Shown: positions 9,501-18,628 of the stretch, piece by piece
How positions within the stretch are numbered: the stretch's first letter is position 1
Layout: every line of letters begins with the position of its first letter
Origin: Capnocytophaga granulosa ATCC 51502
GTDB lineage: Bacteria > Bacteroidota > Bacteroidia > Flavobacteriales > Flavobacteriaceae
Assembly (NCBI RefSeq): GCF_000411115.1
Contig: NZ_KE150259.1
Coordinates: 37,329 to 101,328, forward strand
Reading direction: 5' to 3'
DNA length: 64,000 nucleotides
Position numbers and translations under genes: made by a program
The notes under the pieces: generated by a model
What the model was told of the DNA's origin: nothing
What the model saw: the letters and a program-made list of their open reading frames with translations, nothing else
Databases searched by the model: none

Positions 9501-12500
9501 CAAGAGGCAGAAGCCCTAACAAAGCAAGAGAAAATAGACTCAAAGATAGAGTATGAGGATTTCTATTATCACTATGCAGACACAGGTGATTCTTCTGTTG
9601 CTGTTGATCTTCAGAATAATCGTCCTATACTTTTTGCAGCAAATAAGAAACCAGAGATTACCATAGAGGCTATATCACAATTAACTGTAAAAGCTAATAA
9701 GCGTGTGATGGAAGCTACTTTCAAGCTTAAGAATATTAAGGAATACGATGCTCCTTTCGGCTGGATCTCTGTTCCTGATGTAGCAGGTATTGAGGTGCTC
9801 TCCTTAGAAGAGACTACCCCAGGTAATACGTATACTTATATTGCTAAAAATACTATTACAGGAGAAAAAATGTTCTTTCTTAGTGATAAGGGGAATGATG
9901 GTAAGGTTCTTAAAAATACAGAGCGTCAGTTTAAACTCAAGTATAAGATTACCAACTGTGCCGCTGCCCTACAGCTAAAAGTATATGCGGGTTGGAACTG
10001 TAATGAGAATCCTACCTCAGGTTATCGCAATACTTGTAGTGATAAGTTCATTACCTATAATATAACAGTAGCCCAGAGCAAAAAGGAAATCAGGGCGGAT
10101 GCTACTAACCCAGGGGAGAGTAATCCTGACAAGAAAGGAAGTATCCCTATGTGTGTGGCTACTCCTTATAGCTATGAGATCAATAGTGCTGATGAGGGAG
10201 ACCTCTATGATACTAAACTTATAGTGAACCAGGGAAATGGAATCACTTTCTCTGATGTGGAAATAGAATATCCTCTCGGTAGTGGTACCAAATATTATGA
10301 AAATACGGGCGTTAAAAGAATCCTCCATACAACCCAGGGCAACAAACATATCTATGACTTGAGTAATGTACTGCCAGGAGGTACCTTGCCTGGTTCTATC
10401 TCAGAGCCTGTAAATGGTAATAAACGCAAGTTCAAACTGACCTTTAAGGTAAAACCTGACTGTGAATTCTCTGCAGGTTCGTCCTTTGATATAGATATAG
10501 AGGGTAATAACCTTTGTAGCACCTCTGCTGCAGGAGATAAGACCCGTGCTATTATTGCGGGTATTGCTGGAGTGAATATCAATGACTATACTATTACATT
10601 GGATCCGCTGACCTATGTAAGTGGTAATGGAAGCCTATGTGGAGGTGGTGTTGTTTATAAAACGCGTGTAACGGTAAATAGTAGTAACTCAACTTTCCAA
10701 ATGGGGCCTAATGCACGCCTAAGATTTACCATTCCAGAAGGCTATGAGTTAGCACCTTCGTATGCACGCTACTATGCTAGGACCCCTTATGGGCCTGGGG
10801 CGCTTTGGTCAACTCCTGTGAGAAAACAGGCAGAAGAGAAAACTTTAGCTTCTGGTAGTGAGTTGGTTATGGAGATTCCTGCAGGAATGACCAATGGACA
10901 GTTCTTTGAGTTTGGTATACATATAATACAGAAATCAAATGCTTTGATAGATTGCACCACTCCTAAGGAACTTAAGGTAATTGCTACTGATACCAAAACG
11001 GGAGTGATGTGTGGTGGAACAGCTTGTCCTCCTATGACGGTGAGTACTTCCAAAGAAGAAAAGGTAGCGATTAAGAACGAACGTCCAAAACTGTCTCTTA
11101 AAGATGTCTCTGCTACCTCCACTGCACAAGCAGGTAAGGAAAATCTCACTATCAAGTATAAGATAGAGAATGGTACGGGGACGGATGTTGCTGCTCTTGC
11201 TAATGCAACCGTAAAGGCCGCTCTCTATTATGATGCTAATCATAATAATATAGTGGATACAGGAGATATCGAGCTCTCTACCCATACCACTACCGCACTT
11301 AATTTGGCTAAAGGAGCTACTTCAGCTGAACAAAGTTTTACTTTTGTGGTGGATCAAGATAAGGTATGTCGCTTGCTCTTAGTGCTTAAAAATGAGGATA
11401 ATGTATGTCTCTGTGGGGATGTAGTGGCACCACTTACAGCGCCAGAGAAGATTACAGGCTTGGTGGACAACCTTACCGTTTGTGAAAGCGAAACCAAGAA
11501 AGTAGCCTATAGCGCTGCTGGAGCTTCCTATGACCAATACACTTGGACAGGTAAGACCGCTAATGATAAGCTTGATTACCTATCTGCCGCAAATGTGAAG
11601 GAACCAAACTTCCATTACAATGGTACTAAGCTCACCGCCACAGCGACCTTTACCTATATACTTACAGTAAAGCGTACCAATGGTTGTGAAGCGACTCAAG
11701 AGGTAAAGATAACCGTACAGCCTACGCCAAGTATTTCTACCCAGCCTGTAGCGCCTGCTGCTTATTGTCAGGGAGTAACCGCTACGGCACTTACTGTAAC
11801 AGCCAATACCCATGGGGTAACAGGAACACTCTCCTATCAGTGGTATAGTAATACTAGCAATAGCACTACAGGAGGAACCCCAGTAGGCACCAATGCCAAT
11901 AGCTATGTACCACTAACTACTACAGCAGTAACTTTGTACTATTATGTAAAGATAACCAATAGTACTTGTGGAGAGGTACTCAGTGATGTTGTAAAAGTAG
12001 AGGTGAAACCTACACCTGACAAACCAACAATTGATCTTACCGCGGAAAGCTGTACTGCTGCCACTGTGGCTAAGATCAGCAATTATGTGTCAAGTGGTGT
12101 AACTTATACCTTTACTAAGGCCGATGGTACACCTGTAACAGGGGTAACTATAGCTGCCGATGGCGTACTTTCAAATCTTGCTGCAGGTACTTACAAGGTA
12201 AAAGCAGAAAAAGATGGTTGTACCTCTGATTTTTCTGATAACTTTGAAATCAAAGCTCAGAAGGCAGTACCAGCCCAACCAACGGTAACCCTTACCGCTG
12301 AAAGTTGTACTGCATCTACCAAGGCTGTGATTAGTAACTATGTATCAGGACAAACCTACTGGAATGGAGCCACACAACTTACTGTGGATGGCACCAGCCA
12401 TGAGATTACAGGTCTTGCCGCGGGTACTTATACCATTACGGCTAAGAATAATGACAATTGTGAGTCTGTAGCTTCCGATAGCTTTGAAATCAAAGCACAG

Positions 12501-15500
12501 AAGGCAGTACCAGCCCAACCAACGGTAACCCTTACTGCGGAAAGTTGTACTGCACCTACCAAGGCTGTGATTAGTAACTATGTATCAGGACAAACCTACT
12601 GGAATGGAGCTACACAACTTACTGTGGATAACACCAGCCATGACATTACAGGTCTTGCTGTAGGTAATTATACCATTACAGCTAAGAATAATGACAATTG
12701 TGAGTCTGTAGCTTCCGATAGCTTTGTAATCAAAGCTCAGAAGGCAGCACCAGCCCAACCAACAGTAACCCTTACCGCTGAAAGCTGTGCAGCCCCTACC
12801 AAGGCTGTGATTAGTAACTATGTATCAGGACAAACCTACTGGAATGGAGCCATACAACTTACTGTGGATAACACCAGCCATGAGATTACAGGTCTTGCAG
12901 TAGGTACTTATACCATTACGGCTAAGAATAATGACAATTGTGAGTCTGTAGCTTCTGATAGTTTTGAAATCAAAGCTCAGAAGGCAGTACCAGCCAAACC
13001 GACAATTAACCTTACTGCGGAAAGCTGTGCAGCCCCTACCAAGGCTGTGATTAGTAACTATGTACCAGGACAAACCTACTGGAATGGAGCCACACAACTT
13101 ACTGTGGATAACACCAGCCATGAGATTACTGGTCTTGCCGCAGGTACTTATACCATTACAGCTAAGAATAATGACAATTGTGAGTCTGTAGCTTCTGATA
13201 GTTTTGAAATCAAAGCTCAGAAGGCAGCACCTGACAAACCAACAATTGACCTTACTGCGGAAAGCTGTACTGCTGCTACTGTGGCTAAGATCAGCAATTA
13301 TGTGTCAAGTGGTGTAACTTATACCTTTACTAAGGCTGATGGTACACCTGTAACAGGGGTAACTATAGCTACCGATGGAGTACTTTCAAGTCTTGCAGCA
13401 GGTACTTACAAGGTGAAAGCAGAAAAAGATGGTTGTACCTCTGATATTTCTGATAGTTTTGAAATCAAAGCTCAGAAAGCAGCTACTATCATAGGGGCTA
13501 ACCCACAAAGTGCTGTTTATGTGAAGGATACGTCTGCTACACCACTTACAGCAGCAGCAACAGGAGAGGGAACCCTTACCTATAAGTGGTATAGGAATAC
13601 TACCAATAGCTATGTAGGAGGTACTGAAGTAGGAGGAAATAACACCTACACTCCAGCCACTGACACAGTAGGAAGTCTCTTCTACTGGGCAGAGATAACA
13701 GGCGAATGTGGTACTGAAAAGACCTCAATTGCTGAAATCAAGGTAGTAGAAACAGTACCAGTTATTGAGGCTGTAGATGATGTAGCCATTAGCCCAAGAG
13801 GTGGTCAGGTGGATGTACTCCACAATGATACGGTAGGAGGTAACCCTGCTACACTAACTAATGTAGCTATTGCCATTGTTACAGACGGAGGACTTACAGG
13901 TGTAACTGTAGATCCTACCACAGGTAAGCTCGTAGTGCCAAACACAGCAACGCCTGACACTTACGATGTAACCTATAAGATATGTCTGTTAAGCGATCCT
14001 AATACTTGTGATACAGCTGTAGCTAAAATCACAGTAACCTCTGATACCAACCATACAATAGAGGCTAATGATGATCCTGAAACACAGGTAGCCAAAGGAG
14101 GAGAGGTAGATGTACTCCATAATGATAAGGTAGATGGTAACCCTGCTACCCCAACCAATGTGGATATCACCATCCCAATCGATGGAGGTCTTACTGGTAT
14201 AACTATAAATCCTGCCACAGGTAAGATTAAGATACCAACAGATGCTACTCCAGGAGCTTATGATATTACTTACCAAATCTGTGTAAGAGGAGCAACGGCT
14301 CCTTGTGATACCGCTAAGGTGAGAATCATAGTAACCGAAGATGTAGTACCAACACCTACTATCAATGCCAACGATGACCCTGAAACACAGGTAGCCAAAG
14401 GAGGTGTGGTAGATGTCTTAACTAACGACCGTGTAAATGGAGATCCAGCCACTGCTGCCAATGTGGATATTACTATCGCCAATGACGGAGGCCTTACAGG
14501 TGTAACCGCAGATCCTGCCACTGGTAAGATTAAGGTGCCAGATAATGCTACACCAGCAACTTACGAAGTAGAATACAGAATCTGTGTCAAAGGAGCAACT
14601 TCTCCTTGTGATACCGCTAAGGCGAAGATAACTGTAACCCCTGATGCGACACCAAGCCGTCCTATCAAGGCTGTAGATGATGACTTTGGTAAGGTACCTA
14701 ATACAGTGGATTACACCACTACCAATACGGTATTCTCAACAGGTGTAGACACCTTGGAAGGTGTGCCAGGCATCCTCTCTCCAGAGACTGATGTGATCCT
14801 TCATAAGGGAGCGGTAACACGTCAGGATGGTACAGCTGTTTCAGCAGGTACTATCACTATGAATGATAACGGAAGCATTACCGTAAAACAAGGTACTCCA
14901 GTAGGTGTTTATACTTATACTTACTCTATCTGTGAGAAGACCGTACCTACCAACTGTAGTGAAGAAGCAAAAGCAACCTTTGAGGTAGTAGATAATACGA
15001 TCTTAGCCAAAGATGATGAGTTTGAGGTTGGTACTTCAGGAGGACTTACCCCAAGTATCTTGATCAATGATATACTCAAAGGCAAAGTAGGTCTCACAAC
15101 TGGTGATGTGGAAATACAAGATACAGAAGGTGAAGCCAGAGCAGATAGCCACCTTGTGAGAGAAGCAGATGGTCGTGTAACAGTTAAGCCAGGGATAGTA
15201 GCTCGTCCAGAACCTTACCTCTATTATTATACGATTAAGGAAAAGGCTAATCCAGCCAATACCTCTAATGCGGTGATAAAGATAAAAGTAGTTTCTTTCA
15301 CGGCGGTAGATGATGAGGATGAAGTTATTAATGAAGGAACCAAAGAGAAAAAGATCCCAAGTGTCTTAAGAAACGATGATATAGATGGTAAGCGTCCTGA
15401 ACCAGGAAAGAATGTAATATTTACACCAAACAAGGTGAAGGATAAAGATGGTAATGAGGTGCCAGGTATTGTGATTAACCAAGAGGATGGTTCCATTACT

Positions 15501-16220
15501 ATAGAGCCTAATACCCCTGATGGAGTCTATACTTATAGCTATACAATCTGTAAGATAGCAGCTCCTAATGAATGTAAGACGGCTAAGGGCGTACTTAAGC
15601 TTCTTCCAGCTCTTAAGACAGTGGATGACCTTGACTTTAAACCAGTGAATACCACTAAAGGAGCTGTAAAAGTAGGTAATGTCTTAGCAAATGATGAATA
15701 TGCAGGCAAGAATGCCCTTGATCATTTAGATAAGGTAACTGCTAAAATAGAGGATAATAATGGAGGTATTTCAGGTGCTTATATAGATGAGCAAGGTAAC
15801 TTGATAATTCCTCAAGGTACGCCAGTAGGTGTTTATGATTTAGAGTATAATCTCTGTATGAAGGAACACCCAGGAGTATGTAAGACAGCTAAGGTAAGAG
15901 TGGAAGTGATCAAAGACAAACCGCTCACTATCTACAATGGTGTATCAGCCGATGGAGATGGACACAATGACTATTTCAAGATAGACGGTATAGAGTACTA
16001 TCCTAAGAATAACCTGAAGATATTCAACCGTTGGGGTGTACTAGTCTATGAAAAGGATGGTTATAGTAACGAAGCACCATTTGACGGTCATTCCAACGGA
16101 CGTGCGACCATAAGTGCAGATAGCAAGCTCCCACAAGGAACTTACTACTATATCTTAGAGTATGAAGACTCCGATGATCAACCCCATACCGAAAAAGGAT
16201 GGTTGTACCTTAAGTACTAA
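6504..16220 (+). CDS. Giant T9SS type B cell-surface adhesin-like protein with tandem repeats
   Basis: The 3,238-residue secreted protein has a signal peptide at residues 1-30 (ending AVWGQ). A long N-terminal part resembles repeated conserved-repeat/Ig-like modules. Two Ig-like segments follow, the first with a Q-P-V-A-P...Y-C pattern near residue 1750. A six-unit repeat block spans residues ~1838-2327, then cadherin-like/Ig units of ~97 residues (each with VDVLxND and TGKIKxP) from ~2420 to ~3120. The last ~95 residues are a type B T9SS sorting domain (YNGVSADGDGHNDYFKI, FNRWGVLVYE, GTYYYILEY). In this phylum such proteins pass the outer membrane by the type IX system and act in adhesion or gliding. 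It stands alone with no partner gene next to it. The exact ligand is unknown. Confidence 0.9.
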   Translation: MKEMRKRTTSFVRLLIFTLLTLSTGAVWGQVTINSVIAQSPVDFAGNSDFSVGELTVSFNMPTGKTSGELQVNLAAGIEYMSGTVTATGATVSLKTGSTDANKPVFTLTGASGSVTVKFKRKATKAVLTNPALAGGLQDEAVLTVQGLSPSPAVKNVVSYQLPRPTLVVQLPTTQTDELGARTETFDIRNLGLGKVRDVYFSIAYPADVVGNSVSYNGSTLTAVGTVPTGFPNAGKPIYKIANANLANNGVVTITEKYTVNKCTTGRQNTYYAYWGSGIANSNDIFETNSNTRNISVSTGTPIIKYNDSNAFTYFEWENGFCGNILGTYYVRYDNVAADAKGTAYNLEIRLFDADESQRFSLFEPVNIRLIAKNGTTIPLTATVGTGDIRRISLNNLSALSDASLGSTDLGLTDADNDGFRDDLKKGAYFQIAFDLKKKEGITCLQPGIGVRNFLSIQPRSQVLSNNVCGDLIPSDQHILDYSTLRVYFNGVNDASKLPAQLVQNVPSAAYIAPGMNWPSLGAGQRLKNGNVVNVERQFKYVITTPAGMKLQNVKLYRKANVFGLSTEAAVNQPDIEPNSTRTIITNNQPSDIPFGTPGYLTFDVLLQNCNGGTAPITYSVYMMLKNGDGTYCDIPLVCNQVTNVPAICSTPCAIQGPRMLSTKVERADNSYGWKDYTMAVRQTRANVSSIERMRALYLDDIEFISEGQQHTGKTATNLFYYVKVENTAELEPKKITLKVNGGSEQILIATANNPMRGTNAAGKKYFRWNLTSLLPAGTLVAGATFSTVATYQVKNANNSNGNDRTLDVQSGTESFFYTLDNPATDVAISTEGYHTAQKHCGASLTPVFYIAETRHLLATNRYTELSGCDAATLGSNLIYAARRFKPGGTYFSQEFRPARLIKKITIKMPSAYQIKNMQFTYTYKIGATNPATVDMSKLIMTDDGTWKTYTYENPPKGTPGYLPPGMITVENEYNEHIKAFIQPSCKAKTVDVNKTIGQQEAEALTKQEKIDSKIEYEDFYYHYADTGDSSVAVDLQNNRPILFAANKKPEITIEAISQLTVKANKRVMEATFKLKNIKEYDAPFGWISVPDVAGIEVLSLEETTPGNTYTYIAKNTITGEKMFFLSDKGNDGKVLKNTERQFKLKYKITNCAAALQLKVYAGWNCNENPTSGYRNTCSDKFITYNITVAQSKKEIRADATNPGESNPDKKGSIPMCVATPYSYEINSADEGDLYDTKLIVNQGNGITFSDVEIEYPLGSGTKYYENTGVKRILHTTQGNKHIYDLSNVLPGGTLPGSISEPVNGNKRKFKLTFKVKPDCEFSAGSSFDIDIEGNNLCSTSAAGDKTRAIIAGIAGVNINDYTITLDPLTYVSGNGSLCGGGVVYKTRVTVNSSNSTFQMGPNARLRFTIPEGYELAPSYARYYARTPYGPGALWSTPVRKQAEEKTLASGSELVMEIPAGMTNGQFFEFGIHIIQKSNALIDCTTPKELKVIATDTKTGVMCGGTACPPMTVSTSKEEKVAIKNERPKLSLKDVSATSTAQAGKENLTIKYKIENGTGTDVAALANATVKAALYYDANHNNIVDTGDIELSTHTTTALNLAKGATSAEQSFTFVVDQDKVCRLLLVLKNEDNVCLCGDVVAPLTAPEKITGLVDNLTVCESETKKVAYSAAGASYDQYTWTGKTANDKLDYLSAANVKEPNFHYNGTKLTATATFTYILTVKRTNGCEATQEVKITVQPTPSISTQPVAPAAYCQGVTATALTVTANTHGVTGTLSYQWYSNTSNSTTGGTPVGTNANSYVPLTTTAVTLYYYVKITNSTCGEVLSDVVKVEVKPTPDKPTIDLTAESCTAATVAKISNYVSSGVTYTFTKADGTPVTGVTIAADGVLSNLAAGTYKVKAEKDGCTSDFSDNFEIKAQKAVPAQPTVTLTAESCTASTKAVISNYVSGQTYWNGATQLTVDGTSHEITGLAAGTYTITAKNNDNCESVASDSFEIKAQKAVPAQPTVTLTAESCTAPTKAVISNYVSGQTYWNGATQLTVDNTSHDITGLAVGNYTITAKNNDNCESVASDSFVIKAQKAAPAQPTVTLTAESCAAPTKAVISNYVSGQTYWNGAIQLTVDNTSHEITGLAVGTYTITAKNNDNCESVASDSFEIKAQKAVPAKPTINLTAESCAAPTKAVISNYVPGQTYWNGATQLTVDNTSHEITGLAAGTYTITAKNNDNCESVASDSFEIKAQKAAPDKPTIDLTAESCTAATVAKISNYVSSGVTYTFTKADGTPVTGVTIATDGVLSSLAAGTYKVKAEKDGCTSDISDSFEIKAQKAATIIGANPQSAVYVKDTSATPLTAAATGEGTLTYKWYRNTTNSYVGGTEVGGNNTYTPATDTVGSLFYWAEITGECGTEKTSIAEIKVVETVPVIEAVDDVAISPRGGQVDVLHNDTVGGNPATLTNVAIAIVTDGGLTGVTVDPTTGKLVVPNTATPDTYDVTYKICLLSDPNTCDTAVAKITVTSDTNHTIEANDDPETQVAKGGEVDVLHNDKVDGNPATPTNVDITIPIDGGLTGITINPATGKIKIPTDATPGAYDITYQICVRGATAPCDTAKVRIIVTEDVVPTPTINANDDPETQVAKGGVVDVLTNDRVNGDPATAANVDITIANDGGLTGVTADPATGKIKVPDNATPATYEVEYRICVKGATSPCDTAKAKITVTPDATPSRPIKAVDDDFGKVPNTVDYTTTNTVFSTGVDTLEGVPGILSPETDVILHKGAVTRQDGTAVSAGTITMNDNGSITVKQGTPVGVYTYTYSICEKTVPTNCSEEAKATFEVVDNTILAKDDEFEVGTSGGLTPSILINDILKGKVGLTTGDVEIQDTEGEARADSHLVREADGRVTVKPGIVARPEPYLYYYTIKEKANPANTSNAVIKIKVVSFTAVDDEDEVINEGTKEKKIPSVLRNDDIDGKRPEPGKNVIFTPNKVKDKDGNEVPGIVINQEDGSITIEPNTPDGVYTYSYTICKIAAPNECKTAKGVLKLLPALKTVDDLDFKPVNTTKGAVKVGNVLANDEYAGKNALDHLDKVTAKIEDNNGGISGAYIDEQGNLIIPQGTPVGVYDLEYNLCMKEHPGVCKTAKVRVEVIKDKPLTIYNGVSADGDGHNDYFKIDGIEYYPKNNLKIFNRWGVLVYEKDGYSNEAPFDGHSNGRATISADSKLPQGTYYYILEYEDSDDQPHTEKGWLYLKY
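12016..13485 (+). repeat. Six in-frame repeats A-B-B-B-B-A inside the adhesin
   Basis: Four near-identical 240-bp units start at 12271, 12511, 12751 and 12991 (80 residues each, with SNYVSGQTYWNGATQLTVD and GLAAGTYTITAKNNDN). They are flanked by two related 255-bp units at 12016 and 13231 that are nearly identical to each other. All units share TAESC at the start and FEIKAQKA at the end. The close DNA identity implies recent duplication or gene conversion, and the copy number could vary by recombination. Confidence 0.9.
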
Positions 16221-16235
16221 TTAGTCTGTTATAGA

Positions 16236-16301
16236 GATTAGTGGTTAGTTATTAGTAGTTAGTCATAAAAAGGGCTAACCACTAACAACTGACCACTAAT
16301 C
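16236..16301. repeat. 29-bp hairpin repeat downstream of the adhesin
   Basis: Bases 16236-16264 pair with 16273-16301: 25 of 29 Watson-Crick, and the four others are transitions. It is built from AGTGGTTAGTTATT-like units. It lies 16 bp after the adhesin stop and is followed by a short T-run (TTTTTAC), so it may end transcription. Confidence 0.8.
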
Positions 16302-16455
16302 ACTTTTTACTTTAATAGGCTAATTCTTAATCATTTTTCTTATTTAAAATAAAAGTGGAGTGCTTTAAAATATTGTCAAAGAAATATCTTAATTGTATGA
16401 ATATTAATTAATTATTTTAACAGGAGAAAAGTTATAAACAAATTTCGTTTTTTGG

Positions 16456-16486
16456 TTGATAACTAAGAAAAAAAGCAATAATTTTG
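16456..16486 (+). promoter_or_regulatory. Promoter of ftsZ
   Basis: TTG at 16456-16458 and TAATTTTG at 16479-16486 are separated by 20 bp, an excellent Bacteroidota promoter. The predicted leader of ~150 nt (to 16641) carries a second tract of CACTAAT/CATTAAC units at ~16562-16608. Confidence 0.75.
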
Positions 16487-16641
16487 TCACGAAACCAAGA
16501 ATGAGAAATGTCGTTAATGAGTAATGATTAAAGCTATTGATAATTAATTGTTTAAGGCTAGCCACTAATCATTAACCACTAATCACTAATCATTAACCAC
16601 TAACCACAAATCGACGAAATAATAAAAAACAGCAAAAAAAT

Positions 16642-18549
16642 ATGGCGATAGAATTTGACAATGCGACATTTGATCTTCCAAAAAGCACAGGAAATCTAAT
16701 CAAGGTAATAGGTGTAGGAGGAGGTGGTGGAAACGCCGTAAACTACATGTACAAACAGGATATACGCGGGGTGGATTACATCATTTGTAATACCGACCGT
16801 CAGGCCTTAGACAAAAGTCCGATCGTAAATAAAATCTACTTAGGTGTGGAACTTACCGAGGGCTTAGGGGCTGGATCCAACCCTGAGGTAGGAGAACAAT
16901 CCGCTATGGAAAGCATAGAGGAAATAAAGGCCATGCTGGGAGACAATACCAAGATGGCGTTCATTACCGCAGGTATGGGTGGGGGTACTGGTACAGGTGC
17001 TGCTCCTATTATCGCTAAGATATGTAAGGACATGGGGATCCTTACCGTGGGAATCGTGACCAGTCCTTTCAAGTTCGAAGGGGAAATACGCCTTGCCCAA
17101 GCCCAAAAGGGAATTGAGAACTTGCGCAAGCAGTTGGATTCTTTGATTGTAATCAATAATAATAAGTTACGTGATACTTATGGCAACCTAGGTATCAAGA
17201 CAGGTTTTGCCAAAGCCGATGAAGTACTTACCATTGCTGCCAAAGGGATTGCTGAGGTGATTACCAAGGAGTTTGAAGTGAATATTGACCTTCGTGACGC
17301 TCATACTGTGCTCTCCAATAGCGGTACTGCTATCATGGGTACAGGTTATGGTACAGGAGAGACTCGCGCTCTAGATGCTGTCAAAGGAGCTTTGGAATCT
17401 CCGCTGCTTAATGATAATCGTATCACAGGAGCTAAGAATGTATTGCTTTTGATCCTCTACGGAAATGATGAAATCACCATGGATGAAGTAGGTGAAATCA
17501 ACGAATACATACAGCGTGAGGCAGGACATGGAATAGAATTGGCTACAGGCTATAAGACCAATATCATCATGGGTATGGGTGAGGAACCCGCCCTTGAGGA
17601 TAAGATCATGGTGACAGTGGTGGCTACTGGCTTCTCAACCGAGCAACAACATGAAATTATTGATGCTGAACCTAAAAAAATAGTCCATTCCTTGGATGAT
17701 AATACCCAATTTGTACAAGAATTGGATACAACATCTTCTTTTACCGACATTTCTTTTGAAAATTCGCTAAAGAAAAAGGAAAAAGTGGTTTATCAGTTCG
17801 ATGATACCCCAGAGCAAGTACCTGTGACAGATGCAACTGCCAAAAGTAGCATGGGTATCACCCTACATACAGCCCCTGAAAAAAAAATAAAGCCCCTAAA
17901 GGTGGATGAGAGCCTATACCATATTCCTGTCCATTTTGATATAGTGGAACGTGTAGTGCCTATCCAGCAGGAGGATTTTGTGATATACCAAGAAAAAAAA
18001 ACAACCGCCCCTAAGGTAACCGCTCCTGCTCCACAAAGACCGCAAGTAGCAGAGCGTAAAGTGGTCTATTTCGAGCAAGAAAAGCCCCAAGCAGCCCCTA
18101 TGATGCAAGCGGCTTCCGCTCCCGCTCAGGAAAATGGCAAAATTGTACACACCCTTGAGAACTACCTCGAAGTAGAGGAAATGCTCACCCAAGCACGCTC
18201 TCCACAGCGAGATACAGAGGAGGAAGAGTTCAAGGCGGAACTGAGAATCAAAGAACCTGCTAAGACGACCCAACCGAAGGAGACCAACCAAAATGCTTAT
18301 CTTTCAGCACTTAAAGAAAATGCGGCTAACCGTAAAACGACCTTTAAGAATATGAGCTATCAGTTCTCTTCCCAGACCAATTATAAGATAGAGGACTTAG
18401 AGAATACCCCTGCTTATATGCGAAAGAATGTGGATATTTCTTCCACGACTATGACACCATCAGTTTCTCGTAGCTCTATTAGTTTGGATTCTAATAATAT
18501 AGCTCAGATACGAGAGAATAATAGCTATCTGCACGACAATGTGGATTAG
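16642..18549 (+). CDS. ftsZ: Cell division protein FtsZ with long C-terminal linker
   Basis: The tubulin-like GTPase that forms the cytokinetic ring. The N-terminal ~330 residues hold GVGGGGGNAV, the tubulin signature GMGGGTGTGAAP (near residue 113) and the T7 loop region NIDLRDAHTVL. The 635-residue length is well above the ~385 of E. coli because of a ~250-residue low-complexity linker, common in Bacteroidota. Near the end NTPAYMRKNVD looks like the conserved C-terminal peptide that binds FtsA and other partners (compare IPAFLRKQAD in E. coli), but ~35 more residues follow it. ftsQ and ftsA are not next to it; the neighbours are the adhesin and hisS. It has its own promoter and terminator. 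Confidence 0.97.
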   Translation: MAIEFDNATFDLPKSTGNLIKVIGVGGGGGNAVNYMYKQDIRGVDYIICNTDRQALDKSPIVNKIYLGVELTEGLGAGSNPEVGEQSAMESIEEIKAMLGDNTKMAFITAGMGGGTGTGAAPIIAKICKDMGILTVGIVTSPFKFEGEIRLAQAQKGIENLRKQLDSLIVINNNKLRDTYGNLGIKTGFAKADEVLTIAAKGIAEVITKEFEVNIDLRDAHTVLSNSGTAIMGTGYGTGETRALDAVKGALESPLLNDNRITGAKNVLLLILYGNDEITMDEVGEINEYIQREAGHGIELATGYKTNIIMGMGEEPALEDKIMVTVVATGFSTEQQHEIIDAEPKKIVHSLDDNTQFVQELDTTSSFTDISFENSLKKKEKVVYQFDDTPEQVPVTDATAKSSMGITLHTAPEKKIKPLKVDESLYHIPVHFDIVERVVPIQQEDFVIYQEKKTTAPKVTAPAPQRPQVAERKVVYFEQEKPQAAPMMQAASAPAQENGKIVHTLENYLEVEEMLTQARSPQRDTEEEEFKAELRIKEPAKTTQPKETNQNAYLSALKENAANRKTTFKNMSYQFSSQTNYKIEDLENTPAYMRKNVDISSTTMTPSVSRSSISLDSNNIAQIRENNSYLHDNVD

Positions 18550-18573
18550 TCATTAGATTAAAATCAAATACCA

Positions 18574-18611
18574 AATAAAAAACAGTTAATGAAAATTAGC
18601 TGTTTTTTATT
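18574..18611 (+). terminator. ftsZ terminator
   Basis: AATAAAAAACAG (18574-18585) is the exact complement of CTGTTTTTTATT (18600-18611), with an inner TTAAT/ATTAG pairing and a T6 run. It lies 24 bp after the ftsZ stop. Confidence 0.75.
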
Positions 18612-18628
18612 ACAATAACCAGAATATA

